Assembly (NCBI GenBank): GCA_937997635.1
Contig: CALLFA010000057.1
Span: 33,878-97,877 of the forward strand
Reading direction: 5' to 3'
From: an uncultured Saprospiraceae bacterium
GTDB taxonomy: Bacteria; Bacteroidota; Bacteroidia; Chitinophagales; Saprospiraceae
Length of the DNA: 64,000 nt
In this document: positions 27,094 to 35,367 of the stretch, piece by piece
Numbering within the stretch: position 1 is the first letter of the stretch
How the letters are laid out: every line of letters begins with the position of its first letter
Made by a program: the position numbers and the translations under genes
The notes under the pieces: model-generated
What the model saw: only the letters and a program-made list of their open reading frames with translations
What the model was told of the DNA's origin: nothing
Database searches by the model: none

Positions 27094-28041
27094 ATGATTC
27101 GCCACTATGTAAAAAAAGACCTCAAGGTTTCAGAGATAGAAGCTCTGCAGACTTCAAGTTGGATTAATATCCAGCCGCCCTTCAATCATGAAGAACTCAA
27201 CTCCCTTGCCACTCGCCTTTCTATACCACTTGATTTCTTAACAGATTCACTCGATATTGACGAGCGATCACGTTATGAACGAGAAGATGACATTATACTC
27301 ATTGTCATAAATACACCCATCATTAATGAAAAAGGAAAAGAAAGTGAGGCTATCTATATAACCGCGCCAATTGGTATCATTTTGACTGCAGAAAACATCA
27401 TTACCATTACTTCTGTAGAAAATCCGATCATTCAAAAGTTTTTAGAAAACCGAGTCAAACATTTCAATCCCAGAGATCATCAAATGTTTGTCCTTCAGCT
27501 ATTCGAGCAAACAGTGTTTAGGTTTTTGGAATGTTTGAAAAAGCTGAATCTTAAGCGAAATCTGATCGAGCAAGAATTGTACAATAGCAGTCGGAATAAA
27601 GAATTACAAGAACTTCTACGGATTGAGAAAAGTTTGGTCTACTTCGTAAATTCATTGAGCTCGAATGAGTTATTGAAGATGAAAATGAAGCGAACTGACT
27701 TATTGAAGATTCGTGACATCGAAGAACATATGGATCTCTTTGAAGACATCATCATCGACAACAGTCAGGCCTTGGAGATGTCGAATGTCTATACCAATAT
27801 CTTGAGCGGGACCATGGAGGCTTATGCATCTATTGTCTCCAATAATTTGAATTTCTTTATCCAGCGGTTGACCATCATCACCATCATATTGATGTTGCCG
27901 ACATTGATTGCCAGTTTGTTTGGGATGAATGTCGATCTACCATTCTCTGATAGTAAGTATACGTTTTACTTCATCCTTGTAGCTTCTCTTGTTCTAGGCT
28001 TTTTGATGATTTGGTTTTTGAGGAGACGGAAGGTTATATAG
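27094..28041 (+). CDS. corA: CorA-family magnesium/divalent cation channel
   Basis: Inner-membrane Mg2+ (or Co2+/Ni2+) channel of 315 residues. A large cytosolic N-terminal domain with long helices is followed by two C-terminal membrane spans (about 258-278 and 290-308). The selectivity motif GMNVDLPF sits between them, as the family requires, and the protein ends in a basic tail, LRRRKVI. The Gly-Met-Asn triplet is intact. The family assembles as a pentamer. The gene is flanked on both sides by tandem repeat arrays, with its own promoter in between, and is therefore probably monocistronic. Confidence 0.9.
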   Translation: MIRHYVKKDLKVSEIEALQTSSWINIQPPFNHEELNSLATRLSIPLDFLTDSLDIDERSRYEREDDIILIVINTPIINEKGKESEAIYITAPIGIILTAENIITITSVENPIIQKFLENRVKHFNPRDHQMFVLQLFEQTVFRFLECLKKLNLKRNLIEQELYNSSRNKELQELLRIEKSLVYFVNSLSSNELLKMKMKRTDLLKIRDIEEHMDLFEDIIIDNSQALEMSNVYTNILSGTMEAYASIVSNNLNFFIQRLTIITIILMLPTLIASLFGMNVDLPFSDSKYTFYFILVASLVLGFLMIWFLRRRKVI

Positions 28042-28051
28042 GAGGGGTTAG

Positions 28052-28156
28052 GAGCTAGGTTGCTAGGGGCTAGGTTGCTAGGGGCTAGGTTGCTAGGAGC
28101 TAGGTTGCTAGGAGCTAGGTCGCTAGGGGCTAGGTTGCTAGGGGCCAGGTTGTTAG
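28052..28156. repeat. Minisatellite array D, 15-base unit, 7 copies
   Basis: Seven units of about GGGCTAGGTTGCTAG directly after the corA stop. CTAG occurs twice per unit. Single-base variants (GAG for GGG, TCG for TTG, CCAGG for CTAGG) occur between copies. It shares no sequence with arrays A to C. Confidence 0.93.
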
Positions 28157-28180
28157 AATTAGATAATTAAAGTATACGAA

Positions 28181-28213
28181 CATTTGAACAATTGTTAAAA
28201 TGTTATAACTTTA
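28181..28213 (+). promoter_or_regulatory. arsR-type promoter and palindromic operator
   Basis: TTTG (28183-28186), a 19-base spacer and TAACTTTA (28206-28213) form a Bacteroidota promoter whose -7 ends four bases before the ATG. Overlaying the -33 box and the spacer is a 22-base palindrome (28181-28202) centred on AACAATTGTT, with arms CATTTG and AAAATG and a single mismatched pair. This is the expected binding site of the ArsR-family repressor it precedes. Confidence 0.7.
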
Positions 28214-28217
28214 CAGC

Positions 28218-28529
28218 ATGAATGAGTTTTCAGTAACATTACCTAAGGAGAAATTGCAAACTGGAGCAAGGCTTTTAAAGGTATTGGCGCATCCAGTCAA
28301 ACTTGAAATATTACAATACTTAGGCAACCATGGCCCTATGGATGTGTCATCTCTTTGCGAACGGGTTGGTGCAGATTGTGAAATTAGCATGATGTCTCAT
28401 CACCTTGCTAAAATGAAAGATAACGGCATTCTCACTTCAGATAAAATTGGAAAGCAAGTCTTTTATTCGATTGCCGACACTTCTGTCTTAAAACTTTTAT
28501 CCTGTTTAGATCAATGTGAATTGATTTAA
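28218..28529 (+). CDS. ArsR-family transcriptional repressor of the sulfide operon
   Basis: A 103-residue winged-helix repressor. LKVLAHPVKLEILQYL is the ArsR opening helix pair, ISMMSHHLAKMKDNGIL the recognition helix (about 56-72), and GKQVFYSI the wing. Four cysteines are present: Cys47 and Cys54 around helix 3, and Cys96 and Cys100 in the last helix. The operon content is that of BigR/SqrR persulfide-sensing repressors, but the equivalent of the BigR helix-2 Cys is not Cys here. A sulfane-sulfur switch using other cysteines, or metal sensing, is therefore possible. It probably represses its own promoter. Confidence 0.85.
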   Translation: MNEFSVTLPKEKLQTGARLLKVLAHPVKLEILQYLGNHGPMDVSSLCERVGADCEISMMSHHLAKMKDNGILTSDKIGKQVFYSIADTSVLKLLSCLDQCELI

Positions 28530-28544
28530 TCTTTTTTTATCAAA

Positions 28545-28566
28545 CATTTGAATAATTGAACAAGTA
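28545..28566 (+). promoter_or_regulatory. Second, half-conserved ArsR operator before tauE
   Basis: The left 14 bases, CATTTGAATAATTG, match the operator at 28181 at 13 positions, while the right arm is not conserved. It lies in the 52-base gap between the repressor gene and the exporter, where an internal regulated promoter could sit. No clear -7 box was found. Confidence 0.35.
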
Positions 28567-28581
28567 TTGAAAAGTTAAACT

Positions 28582-29379
28582 GTGGAAATAGCTGGATACA
28601 TAATGGCTTTATTGATTGGTATAACACTTGGCCTGATAGGAGGAGGAGGCTCAATACTAGCAGTACCTGTCTTAGCTTATATGTTTCATCTCGATGAGAA
28701 GATAGCAACTGGATACTCCTTATTTATAGTAGGTACAGCAGCATTAGTGGGAGGAGCACGACAAAGTAAGAAAGGATGTGTAGATTGGCGCACTGCCATC
28801 GTGTTTGGTTTGCCAGCGATTATTGGCGTCTGGATAATTAGGCACTATGTCATACCTATTTTACCAAATGTTTTATTCACTGTGGGTGAATTAGATTTTA
28901 CGAGAAGGATGGGTATGCTTGGACTGTTCGCATTGCTTATGTTTTTAGCTGCATATGCCATGTTAAATGATACAGAAAGAAATAGTGGAACAGGAGAAGT
29001 AACATACAATTACCCACTCATCATTATAGAAGGTTTAATTGTCGGAGGGTTAACTGGTTTTGTTGGTGCAGGAGGTGGATTTCTGATAATACCAGCATTA
29101 GTGCTCATAGCAAATTTAGAAATTAAAACAGCGATTGGTACATCACTGATCATTATAGCTTTAAAATCCTTATTAGGCTTTTTCATGGGAGACGCACTTG
29201 TGATGGATATAGATTGGGGATTTCTTTTTGTATTTACCAGTATTGCCGTAGCAGGCATTTTTCTTGGCATTTACATCAATCAATACATCGATGGTAGAAA
29301 ACTCAAGAAAGGATTTGGATATTTTATAATAGTCATGGCGGTATTCATATTCGCTATGGAATTTTTAATTCAACAATAA
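28582..29379 (+). CDS. TauE/SafE-family sulfite or sulfur-compound exporter
   Basis: A 265-residue membrane protein with about eight hydrophobic helices in two similar halves. LIGGGGSILAVPVLAYM in the first half and LTGFVGAGGGFLIIPALVL in the second are the paired glycine-rich motifs of the TauE/SafE (DUF81) family. The start is GTG at 28582. In sulfide-detoxification operons this protein is thought to export sulfite made by the persulfide dioxygenase encoded 17 bases downstream. Cys residues are nearly absent. Export of sulfite here is inferred from operon partners. Confidence 0.85.
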   Translation: MEIAGYIMALLIGITLGLIGGGGSILAVPVLAYMFHLDEKIATGYSLFIVGTAALVGGARQSKKGCVDWRTAIVFGLPAIIGVWIIRHYVIPILPNVLFTVGELDFTRRMGMLGLFALLMFLAAYAMLNDTERNSGTGEVTYNYPLIIIEGLIVGGLTGFVGAGGGFLIIPALVLIANLEIKTAIGTSLIIIALKSLLGFFMGDALVMDIDWGFLFVFTSIAVAGIFLGIYINQYIDGRKLKKGFGYFIIVMAVFIFAMEFLIQQ

Positions 29380-29396
29380 AAATTAAAATTAGATAT

Positions 29397-30806
29397 ATGA
29401 AAATCGAACAGATTTATACAGGATGTTTAGCGCAGGGCGCATATTATATACACAGTGATGGAGAAGCTGCCATAATAGATCCACTAAGAGAGGTTAGCCC
29501 TTACCTTGCAAGAGCAGAAAAGGATGGTGTTAACATTAAATACGTCTTTGAGACTCATTTTCATGCCGACTTTGTGAGTGGCCATGTGACACTTTCTGAA
29601 AAAACAGGCGCTCCTATTATTTATGGGCCAAATGCCAATCCTAGTTTCGATGCACATATTGCTAAAGACGGAGAAGTATTCCAACTCGGTAACATAACAA
29701 TTAAAGCCCTACATACGCCTGGACACACCATGGAAAGCACGACATATCTGGTGATAGACGAACACGGAAAAGAGCATGCCATTTTCACTGGTGACACCTT
29801 GTTCTTGGGTGATGTCGGTCGTCCAGATCTAGCACAAAAATCAGATGACTTGACAATGGAAGACCTTGCTGGCTATTCCTTTGACAGTCTTAGAAATAAA
29901 ATTATGCCTTTGCCAGATGATGTAATTGTGTACCCAGCACATGGTGCAGGTTCTGCATGTGGTAAACATATGATGAAAGAAACAGTAGACACATTGGGTA
30001 ATCAACGAAAGATGAATTATGCATTAAGAGAAGATATGACCAAAGAAGAATTCATTAAAGAAGTCACTGATGGATTGTCAACTCCCCCAGCCTACTTTCC
30101 TTTGAATGTACAGATGAATAAGGAAGGTTATGAAGACATAGAGACAGTTTTATCCTCTGGCCTAAAGCCATTGACTCCTTCAGAATTTGAGGCAGTCGCT
30201 AACGAAACGGAGGCTGTAATGTTGGATGTCCGTACGCCTTTTGATTTTGCGACTGGGCACATTCCCAATAGTATTTTTATTGGACTTGATGGGTCATTTG
30301 CCCCATGGGTAGGAGAATTGATCGTGGATGTCAAACAACCGATCATACTTATTGCACCTGAAGGTAGAGAAAAAGAAGCCGTGACTAGATTATCCAGAGT
30401 TGGTTTTGATAATACTATGGGGTATTTAGAAGGAGGTGTAGATGCTTGGGAAGATGAGGGTAGAGAAATAGATACAGTAGAATGTCAATCAGCAACACAA
30501 TTACAAAATGACTATAAGGACTATCAACATCGAATTTTTGATGTGCGCAAAGAATCAGAGTATTCATCAGAACATGTTATCGATGCGAAAAACACACCAT
30601 TGAGTACTATAAATTCACATTTAGAAGAAATTCCACAAGAGGAGAAATTCTATATCCATTGCGCTGGAGGATACAGATCCATGATCGCAGCATCCATTTT
30701 AAAATCCAGAGGATTTCACAATATGATTGATGTCCAAGGAGGCTATAAAGCCATCAAGTCAAGCGATATCCCAACTACAGATTTTAGTTGCCCGACTAAG
30801 CATTAA
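29397..30806 (+). CDS. Persulfide dioxygenase-rhodanese fusion (CstB-like)
   Basis: A 469-residue cytosolic enzyme. The N-terminal metallo-beta-lactamase fold (about 1-240) has the ETHE1-type iron ligands THFHADFVSGH (His54, His56, Asp58, His63) and GDTLFLGDVGRPDL. Two rhodanese domains follow. The first (about 265-355) has no catalytic Cys at the expected loop (LIAPEGREKE) and is a pseudo-rhodanese. The second (about 370-465) keeps Cys422 in HCAGGYRSM. This order matches CstB of staphylococci, which oxidises persulfides to thiosulfate or sulfite. Likely substrates are glutathione-, bacillithiol- or coenzyme A-type persulfides. Confidence 0.9.
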   Translation: MKIEQIYTGCLAQGAYYIHSDGEAAIIDPLREVSPYLARAEKDGVNIKYVFETHFHADFVSGHVTLSEKTGAPIIYGPNANPSFDAHIAKDGEVFQLGNITIKALHTPGHTMESTTYLVIDEHGKEHAIFTGDTLFLGDVGRPDLAQKSDDLTMEDLAGYSFDSLRNKIMPLPDDVIVYPAHGAGSACGKHMMKETVDTLGNQRKMNYALREDMTKEEFIKEVTDGLSTPPAYFPLNVQMNKEGYEDIETVLSSGLKPLTPSEFEAVANETEAVMLDVRTPFDFATGHIPNSIFIGLDGSFAPWVGELIVDVKQPIILIAPEGREKEAVTRLSRVGFDNTMGYLEGGVDAWEDEGREIDTVECQSATQLQNDYKDYQHRIFDVRKESEYSSEHVIDAKNTPLSTINSHLEEIPQEEKFYIHCAGGYRSMIAASILKSRGFHNMIDVQGGYKAIKSSDIPTTDFSCPTKH

Positions 30807-30842
30807 TGTATACTATTTGAATTTTAACTAGAAAAACAATAC

Positions 30843-31430
30843 ATGAATATTATAGAATTTATATCGCAGCCTTGGCATTGGAGTGTATCTGGTATTGCTA
30901 TTGTCTGCGTCATGTTTATTCTCCTCTGGTTTGGAGGGAATTTCGGTGCCTCGTCCAACTTAAGAACGCTCTGTGCGATAGGTGGTGCTGGTAAAAAGGT
31001 GTCCTTCTTCGATTTTGACTGGAAGGATCAATTATGGAATTTGATCTTTATTATGAGTGCCATTATTGGAGGATATATAGCCGTGAGGTATTTATCTAGC
31101 CCAGAACCTGTTGACATATCACAAAGCACGAGAGATCATTTATTGACTTTGGGTATTAAAACACCTACTACTATTTCAGAAGGGTTAGGCTATGTCCCTG
31201 CGGAGATATTTTCTTTGGACTCATTCACTTCAGCTAAAAATCTACTCCTACTTTGTATAGGCGGTTTCTTTGTAGGTTTTGGAGCTAGGTACGCTGGCGG
31301 CTGTACATCAGGACATGCCATTAGTGGATTATCCAATCTTCAAATCCCTTCCTTAATAGCCGTGATAGGTTTCTTCATAGGCGGATTGATAATGACATGG
31401 GGAATTCTTCCATTAATACTAACTGCATAA
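30843..31430 (+). CDS. YeeE/YedE-family sulfur transporter, first half
   Basis: A 195-residue membrane protein with about five hydrophobic segments. The family motif GGCTSGHAISGLS (about 155-167) carries the conserved Cys thought to relay thiosulfate or another sulfur group in TsuA-like transporters. The transporter is split in two in this operon; the second half is the next gene, 11 bases later. BigR-type operons of proteobacteria also carry two DUF395 genes. Direction of transport is not known from sequence. Confidence 0.85.
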   Translation: MNIIEFISQPWHWSVSGIAIVCVMFILLWFGGNFGASSNLRTLCAIGGAGKKVSFFDFDWKDQLWNLIFIMSAIIGGYIAVRYLSSPEPVDISQSTRDHLLTLGIKTPTTISEGLGYVPAEIFSLDSFTSAKNLLLLCIGGFFVGFGARYAGGCTSGHAISGLSNLQIPSLIAVIGFFIGGLIMTWGILPLILTA

Positions 31431-31440
31431 ACTCATCGAC

Positions 31441-31854
31441 ATGAAATCATTTAAATATATAATACCAGGCATCCTATTTGGAATTGTCATGACTAAATCT
31501 GAAGCTGTTAGTTGGTTCAGAATTCAAGAAATGTTTAGGTTTGAGAGTTTCCATATGTATGGCATTATTGGTACAGCTGTATGTTTAGCAGCTATCATGA
31601 CGTTCCTAATAAAGAAAACGAACGCATCTGATATTTCTGGTTCTAAGATTACATTTTCACCAAAAAACATGAGTATCCCAAGGTATCTTATTGGTGGAAT
31701 TATTTTTGGCCTTGGCTGGGCAATGACAGGTGCCTGTCCTGGTCCAATGTTTACTTTAGTGGGTCATGGTGTATGGCCGATACTATTGGTGATCTTATGC
31801 TCTGTGTTGGGTACTTATGCCTATGGTGTTTTACGTGACCGATTGCCACATTAA
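31441..31854 (+). CDS. YeeE/YedE-family sulfur transporter, second half
   Basis: A 137-residue membrane protein with about four hydrophobic segments and the partner motif GAMTGACPGP-like stretch, read here as AMTGACPGPMFTLVGHG (about 98-114). The Cys in this motif is the counterpart of that in the GCTSGH motif of the preceding gene; together they probably form one pathway. It ends the sulfide operon; the next gene follows after 90 bases. No terminator hairpin was recognised between them. Confidence 0.85.
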   Translation: MKSFKYIIPGILFGIVMTKSEAVSWFRIQEMFRFESFHMYGIIGTAVCLAAIMTFLIKKTNASDISGSKITFSPKNMSIPRYLIGGIIFGLGWAMTGACPGPMFTLVGHGVWPILLVILCSVLGTYAYGVLRDRLPH

Positions 31855-31943
31855 GGTTTTTGGTATTTCATTTTAAGTATGAATGTTAAGGAAGAATAAT
31901 AAAGAGCTTATATTTAGCGAAATGAGATCACTTAACTATTCTT

Positions 31944-32405
31944 ATGACTAACAATGATGTACTTCGCAAAATCAGATACACTTGGGATTTTTCTGATGAT
32001 AAAATGATCAAGCTGTTTGAATTAGGAAATTTAGAGGTCACTCGAGCGCAAATCAGTGATTGGCTAAAACGAGAGGAGGATGAAGATTACAAAAACATTT
32101 ATGACAAACAACTGGCTCATTTTCTCAACGGACTTATTGTCGACAAAAGAGGTGCTCGAGAAGGTCCTCCCATGAAAGCGGAGAAAACCATCAACAACAA
32201 CATCATTCTTAGAAAACTCAAGATCGCTTTAAACTTAAAAGTAGAAGATATGGTCAGCATTTTCAGTAATGCAGATATGCATGTCAGCAAACATGAGATC
32301 AGTGCGTTTTTCCGAAAACCTGAGCAAAAACAATATCGACAATGCAAAGATCAGTTTTTGAGGAATTTTTTGATGGGACTCCAATTGAAGCATCGACCGG
32401 AGTAA
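31944..32405 (+). CDS. DUF1456 family protein (YehS-like)
   Basis: A 153-residue cytosolic protein made of two tandem copies of a helical domain of about 68 residues. NNDVLRKIRYTWDFSDDKM (3-21) matches NNIILRKLKIALNLKVEDM (about 78-96), and ISDWLKREED matches ISAFFRKPEQ. This is the DUF1456/YehS layout. Each copy looks helix-turn-helix-like, but no function has been established to my knowledge. A basic C-terminus ends HRPE. It stands apart from the sulfide operon and its own regulation is not visible. Confidence 0.82.
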   Translation: MTNNDVLRKIRYTWDFSDDKMIKLFELGNLEVTRAQISDWLKREEDEDYKNIYDKQLAHFLNGLIVDKRGAREGPPMKAEKTINNNIILRKLKIALNLKVEDMVSIFSNADMHVSKHEISAFFRKPEQKQYRQCKDQFLRNFLMGLQLKHRPE

Positions 32406-32470
32406 GTGGCTTCATGTGTTGGCTAACTCACTTATTTGAAATACACACTGACATGTTCTGAACTTTGGTT

Positions 32471-33667
32471 TTATTTGCTTTTTATTATTTGAAGTGCATG
32501 TTCAATGAAATAATCCTTATCTAAATTTAGTTGATTGACATACTCTTGCGGAACAAAGGTTTCACGTAATTGACCATTTAGATGATACATCTTTTCAACT
32601 GGGATTTGGTAGCCAAAATCACTGTTTAGTAGCGATATTGTATGGATACCTCCTGCTAATCTACTCATTTCAGTTCCTATTATTGTCGCTCGCTTCATTC
32701 CATCAAACCCAATAGCAATTCCCTCGCCCATACTGCCAGTCCATCTTCCTACAAGAACATAGAGAGGTTTAGCATATAGCTTTTTTCTTGGCCTTATTTC
32801 TTTGGTATAACGTTTTTCTTTGTTTTCACAAATTTGATATCCTTTAGTTTCCGTTATAAATCGTCCCATTATTGGTTCAGCTACATCTGTGTTTCCTCCG
32901 TTTGGTGTATTTCTCAAGTCTAGTATTAATGCATGAGTATTTTGCAATTCGTCAATAGCCATATCAAATTCATTTACCAAATCTGAATTGCCTAAAGAAT
33001 TATTTATTCTGACATAAGCTATATTCTCTATAATATCAACTTTCAGATTTGCAACATTTTCTTTCAGTCTAATCGTATCCATATCAAGGGTAAGAATGTC
33101 ACCTGTCTTAAGTTTGATAGTCAGCATTCTTGGTTCATTTCTTTTTCCAGCAACTATTTTATTTGCTAACCATTCCACAACAATGAGATTGTCTTTGTTT
33201 AAGCACTTAGAAGAAAATTTTGCTATCATGTCGTCAAAGACGACTTCATTGAATCTTAAAATTTCTGCACCAATAAGATTTTCAGTCAGTTTAGTTTCTA
33301 ATTCTGAGGAGAAGACATTCTTTATATAGAATCTATTGTCTTTAACAATTGCGTAAATGGGTGACCTGAGACGGTAAGATTGGTCAGTATTGGTGTTTAA
33401 GCTGATGTGTGAATCATGAAATTCATTTAGTAATGATTCATAGTATAAAACCTTGTCATAAGATCTTTTGATTGTATCTACGTTTTCTCGATACTTTATT
33501 TTTATACAATCTATGATGTCTTGCTTATCTGTGTTGTATATGAATACACGTTCTAGATTGGAAATAAAATGATCAAACTCTTTTTCATTGTCTGATATGT
33601 CTTGTTTGTGTGCTACTGGTTTGCAACAACTAATGAACAAAGCAAGAAGTATGAATGTGTTTCTCAA
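32471..33667 (-). CDS. S41-family peptidase, probable lipoprotein
   Basis: A C-terminal-processing or tricorn-like serine peptidase. Starting at TTG 33667 gives RNTFILLALFISC, a proper lipoprotein signal with the lipobox Cys; the frame is open to an ATG at 33712 but that start would bury the signal. Family features are DLRNTPNGGNTD (the LRxNxGG-like strand, about 240), LYVLVGRWTGSMGEGIAIGF with the nucleophile Ser, and the Lys-bearing strand GFDGMKRATIIGTEMSRLAGG. No PDZ domain is evident. It probably cleaves envelope proteins in the periplasm or at the outer membrane. The genes on both sides are divergent or convergent. Confidence 0.75.
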   Translation of the reverse strand: MRNTFILLALFISCCKPVAHKQDISDNEKEFDHFISNLERVFIYNTDKQDIIDCIKIKYRENVDTIKRSYDKVLYYESLLNEFHDSHISLNTNTDQSYRLRSPIYAIVKDNRFYIKNVFSSELETKLTENLIGAEILRFNEVVFDDMIAKFSSKCLNKDNLIVVEWLANKIVAGKRNEPRMLTIKLKTGDILTLDMDTIRLKENVANLKVDIIENIAYVRINNSLGNSDLVNEFDMAIDELQNTHALILDLRNTPNGGNTDVAEPIMGRFITETKGYQICENKEKRYTKEIRPRKKLYAKPLYVLVGRWTGSMGEGIAIGFDGMKRATIIGTEMSRLAGGIHTISLLNSDFGYQIPVEKMYHLNGQLRETFVPQEYVNQLNLDKDYFIEHALQIIKSK

Positions 33668-33712
33668 ATCAGGATTAATAATAAAATCGGATAAGGATTG
33701 TGCAGTGGACAT

Positions 33713-34275
33713 GGCGTACGCAGGCTCACTTTCATAAGATTATAAATATAGGGCTACAATCGTATTTCATTGAAGTTACAAACTTCGGCGTACCTAAAGT
33801 GTACTATTTGTATGTAAAGAGTTTGCCGAACGCTACAACATGTTCAATCGACCTTAATTAGTGCAGCTATTCTATTCCAAAAAATAGTTGTCTTACCACA
33901 AAGATTTCAGCAATAATTTTATCCTGGCTGAACATATTATACGCCTCAAATTCATATTACCCTGATTTCTAATATGTTACTCATGTTACTAACAAGCTGT
34001 GGATAACTAATAAAATCGAAATTCCTCATATTACATTTTTTTTTCATTTATTTGTGAAACGATTTTGATCGACTTCAACCCTTTTTTTGATAATGAATAA
34101 ATCCAATCAAGATAAATTTAACTTATTCAATAAGAGAGTTGTACGTATTAGATTTAGATATATATATAAATATTTGTAATTTAACATCCTCAGAATTTTT
34201 ATATCAAAACAAAAGTATGATATTAGAGATTCTTTATATGTGATATAACGATTAACATTCTTAACCGCGTAGAAA
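33713..34275. other. Non-coding AT-rich region upstream of nrdB
   Basis: About 560 bases between the S41 peptidase gene and nrdB. It becomes very AT-rich toward nrdB (34010-34270), with poly-T and poly-A tracts. The only site I can name is one DnaA-box-like nonamer. I see no RNA gene and no convincing small gene; the minus-strand frame at 34107-34325 overlaps the nrdB start and has no supporting feature. Confidence 0.5.
33998..34006 (-). promoter_or_regulatory. DnaA-box-like nonamer upstream of nrdBA
   Basis: The minus strand reads TTATCCACA, the perfect consensus DnaA box, about 270 bases before nrdB. DnaA controls nrd genes in E. coli, so the site may be functional. A single nonamer in AT-rich DNA can also arise by chance. 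Confidence 0.3.
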
Positions 34276-35262
34276 ATGAGTATTAGCCCCGTTACAGTAG
34301 AACCCATATTAGTAGACAATCCCAACAGATTTGTATTGTTTCCAATTCAACACGATGATATCTGGAATTTTTATAAAAAATGTGAAGCAAGTTTTTGGAC
34401 TGCAGAGGAGATAGATCTTCACCAAGATATAACTGATTGGGAAACTAAATTGAACGATGATGAGAAGCATTTCATCAAACATGTTTTAGCCTTTTTTGCT
34501 GCCAGTGATGGTATTGTGAATGAGAACTTAGCAGAAAACATGGTCAATGAAGTTCAATATACAGAAGCAAAATTCTTCTATGGCTTCCAAATAATGATGG
34601 AGAACATCCATTCAGAAACATATTCCCTACTTATAGATACATATATTAAGGATAACAAAGAAAAAGATTACCTCTTCAACGCCATTGAAAATCTACCATG
34701 TGTCAAAGAGAAAGCTGAATGGGCATTCAAGTGGATTGAGAATGGAACTTTTGCAGAACGATTGATAGCATTTGCCGTTGTTGAAGGTATTTTCTTTTCA
34801 GGTTCTTTCTGTTCGATATTCTGGTTGAAGAAAAGAGGTCTAATGCCAGGATTATCCTTTTCAAATGAATTAATATCAAGAGATGAAGGAATGCATTGCG
34901 ACTTTGCTTGCTTACTTTATAGCGACCATATTAAGAATAAACTTCCTAAGCAAACTATACAAGACATCATTATGGATGCGGTTAAAATGGAGCAAGAATT
35001 TGTTTCAGATGCCTTACCTGTTAACTTAATAGGTATGAACTCCACCATGATGTGTCAATACATTGAGTTCGTCGCAGATCGATTACTTGCACAATTGGGT
35101 AACGAAAAGGTCTACAATGTCGAAAATCCATTCCCTTGGATGGATCTAATCTCGTTACAAGGGAAAACCAACTTTTTTGAGAAGCGGGTCGGAGATTATC
35201 AAAAATCTGGAGTACTTGCAGACAAAGACAAACAAATCTTTAGTCTAGACGAAGATTTCTAG
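34276..35262 (+). CDS. nrdB: Ribonucleotide reductase small (radical) subunit, class Ia
   Basis: Makes the tyrosyl radical that drives reduction of ribonucleotides by NrdA. In 328 residues all di-iron ligands can be placed by spacing against E. coli R2: Asp78, Glu109, His112, Glu170, Glu204 and His207, with the radical Tyr116 in ENIHSETY. The C-terminal tail ends [10 protein letters not shown], the acidic peptide that docks to NrdA. The intact Tyr argues for an ordinary class Ia enzyme rather than a Tyr-less Ic form. Here nrdB precedes nrdA, the reverse of E. coli order. Confidence 0.95.
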   Translation: MSISPVTVEPILVDNPNRFVLFPIQHDDIWNFYKKCEASFWTAEEIDLHQDITDWETKLNDDEKHFIKHVLAFFAASDGIVNENLAENMVNEVQYTEAKFFYGFQIMMENIHSETYSLLIDTYIKDNKEKDYLFNAIENLPCVKEKAEWAFKWIENGTFAERLIAFAVVEGIFFSGSFCSIFWLKKRGLMPGLSFSNELISRDEGMHCDFACLLYSDHIKNKLPKQTIQDIIMDAVKMEQEFVSDALPVNLIGMNSTMMCQYIEFVADRLLAQLGNEKVYNVENPFPWMDLISLQGKTNFFEKRVGDYQKSGVLADKDKQIFSLDEDF

Positions 35263-35367
35263 AAAATAACTTTTTTAGAAAACTCGCTCAAAAACACACA
35301 GGTCTCACAATAAGGCTAAGGCTCAGGTAACCTTATTACTAAAACAAAAAAACGTAACACATTGCCC

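Noticed and set aside
24850..28156. CRISPR array
   Set aside because: Units follow each other directly with no unique spacers, and no cas genes are present.
33713..34275. Replication origin
   Set aside because: AT-rich with one DnaA box, but no cluster of boxes and no dnaA, dnaN or gidA gene nearby.
34107..34325. 72-codon minus-strand frame upstream of nrdB
   Set aside because: Overlaps the nrdB start, is built of AT-rich low-complexity residues and shows no signal or family.
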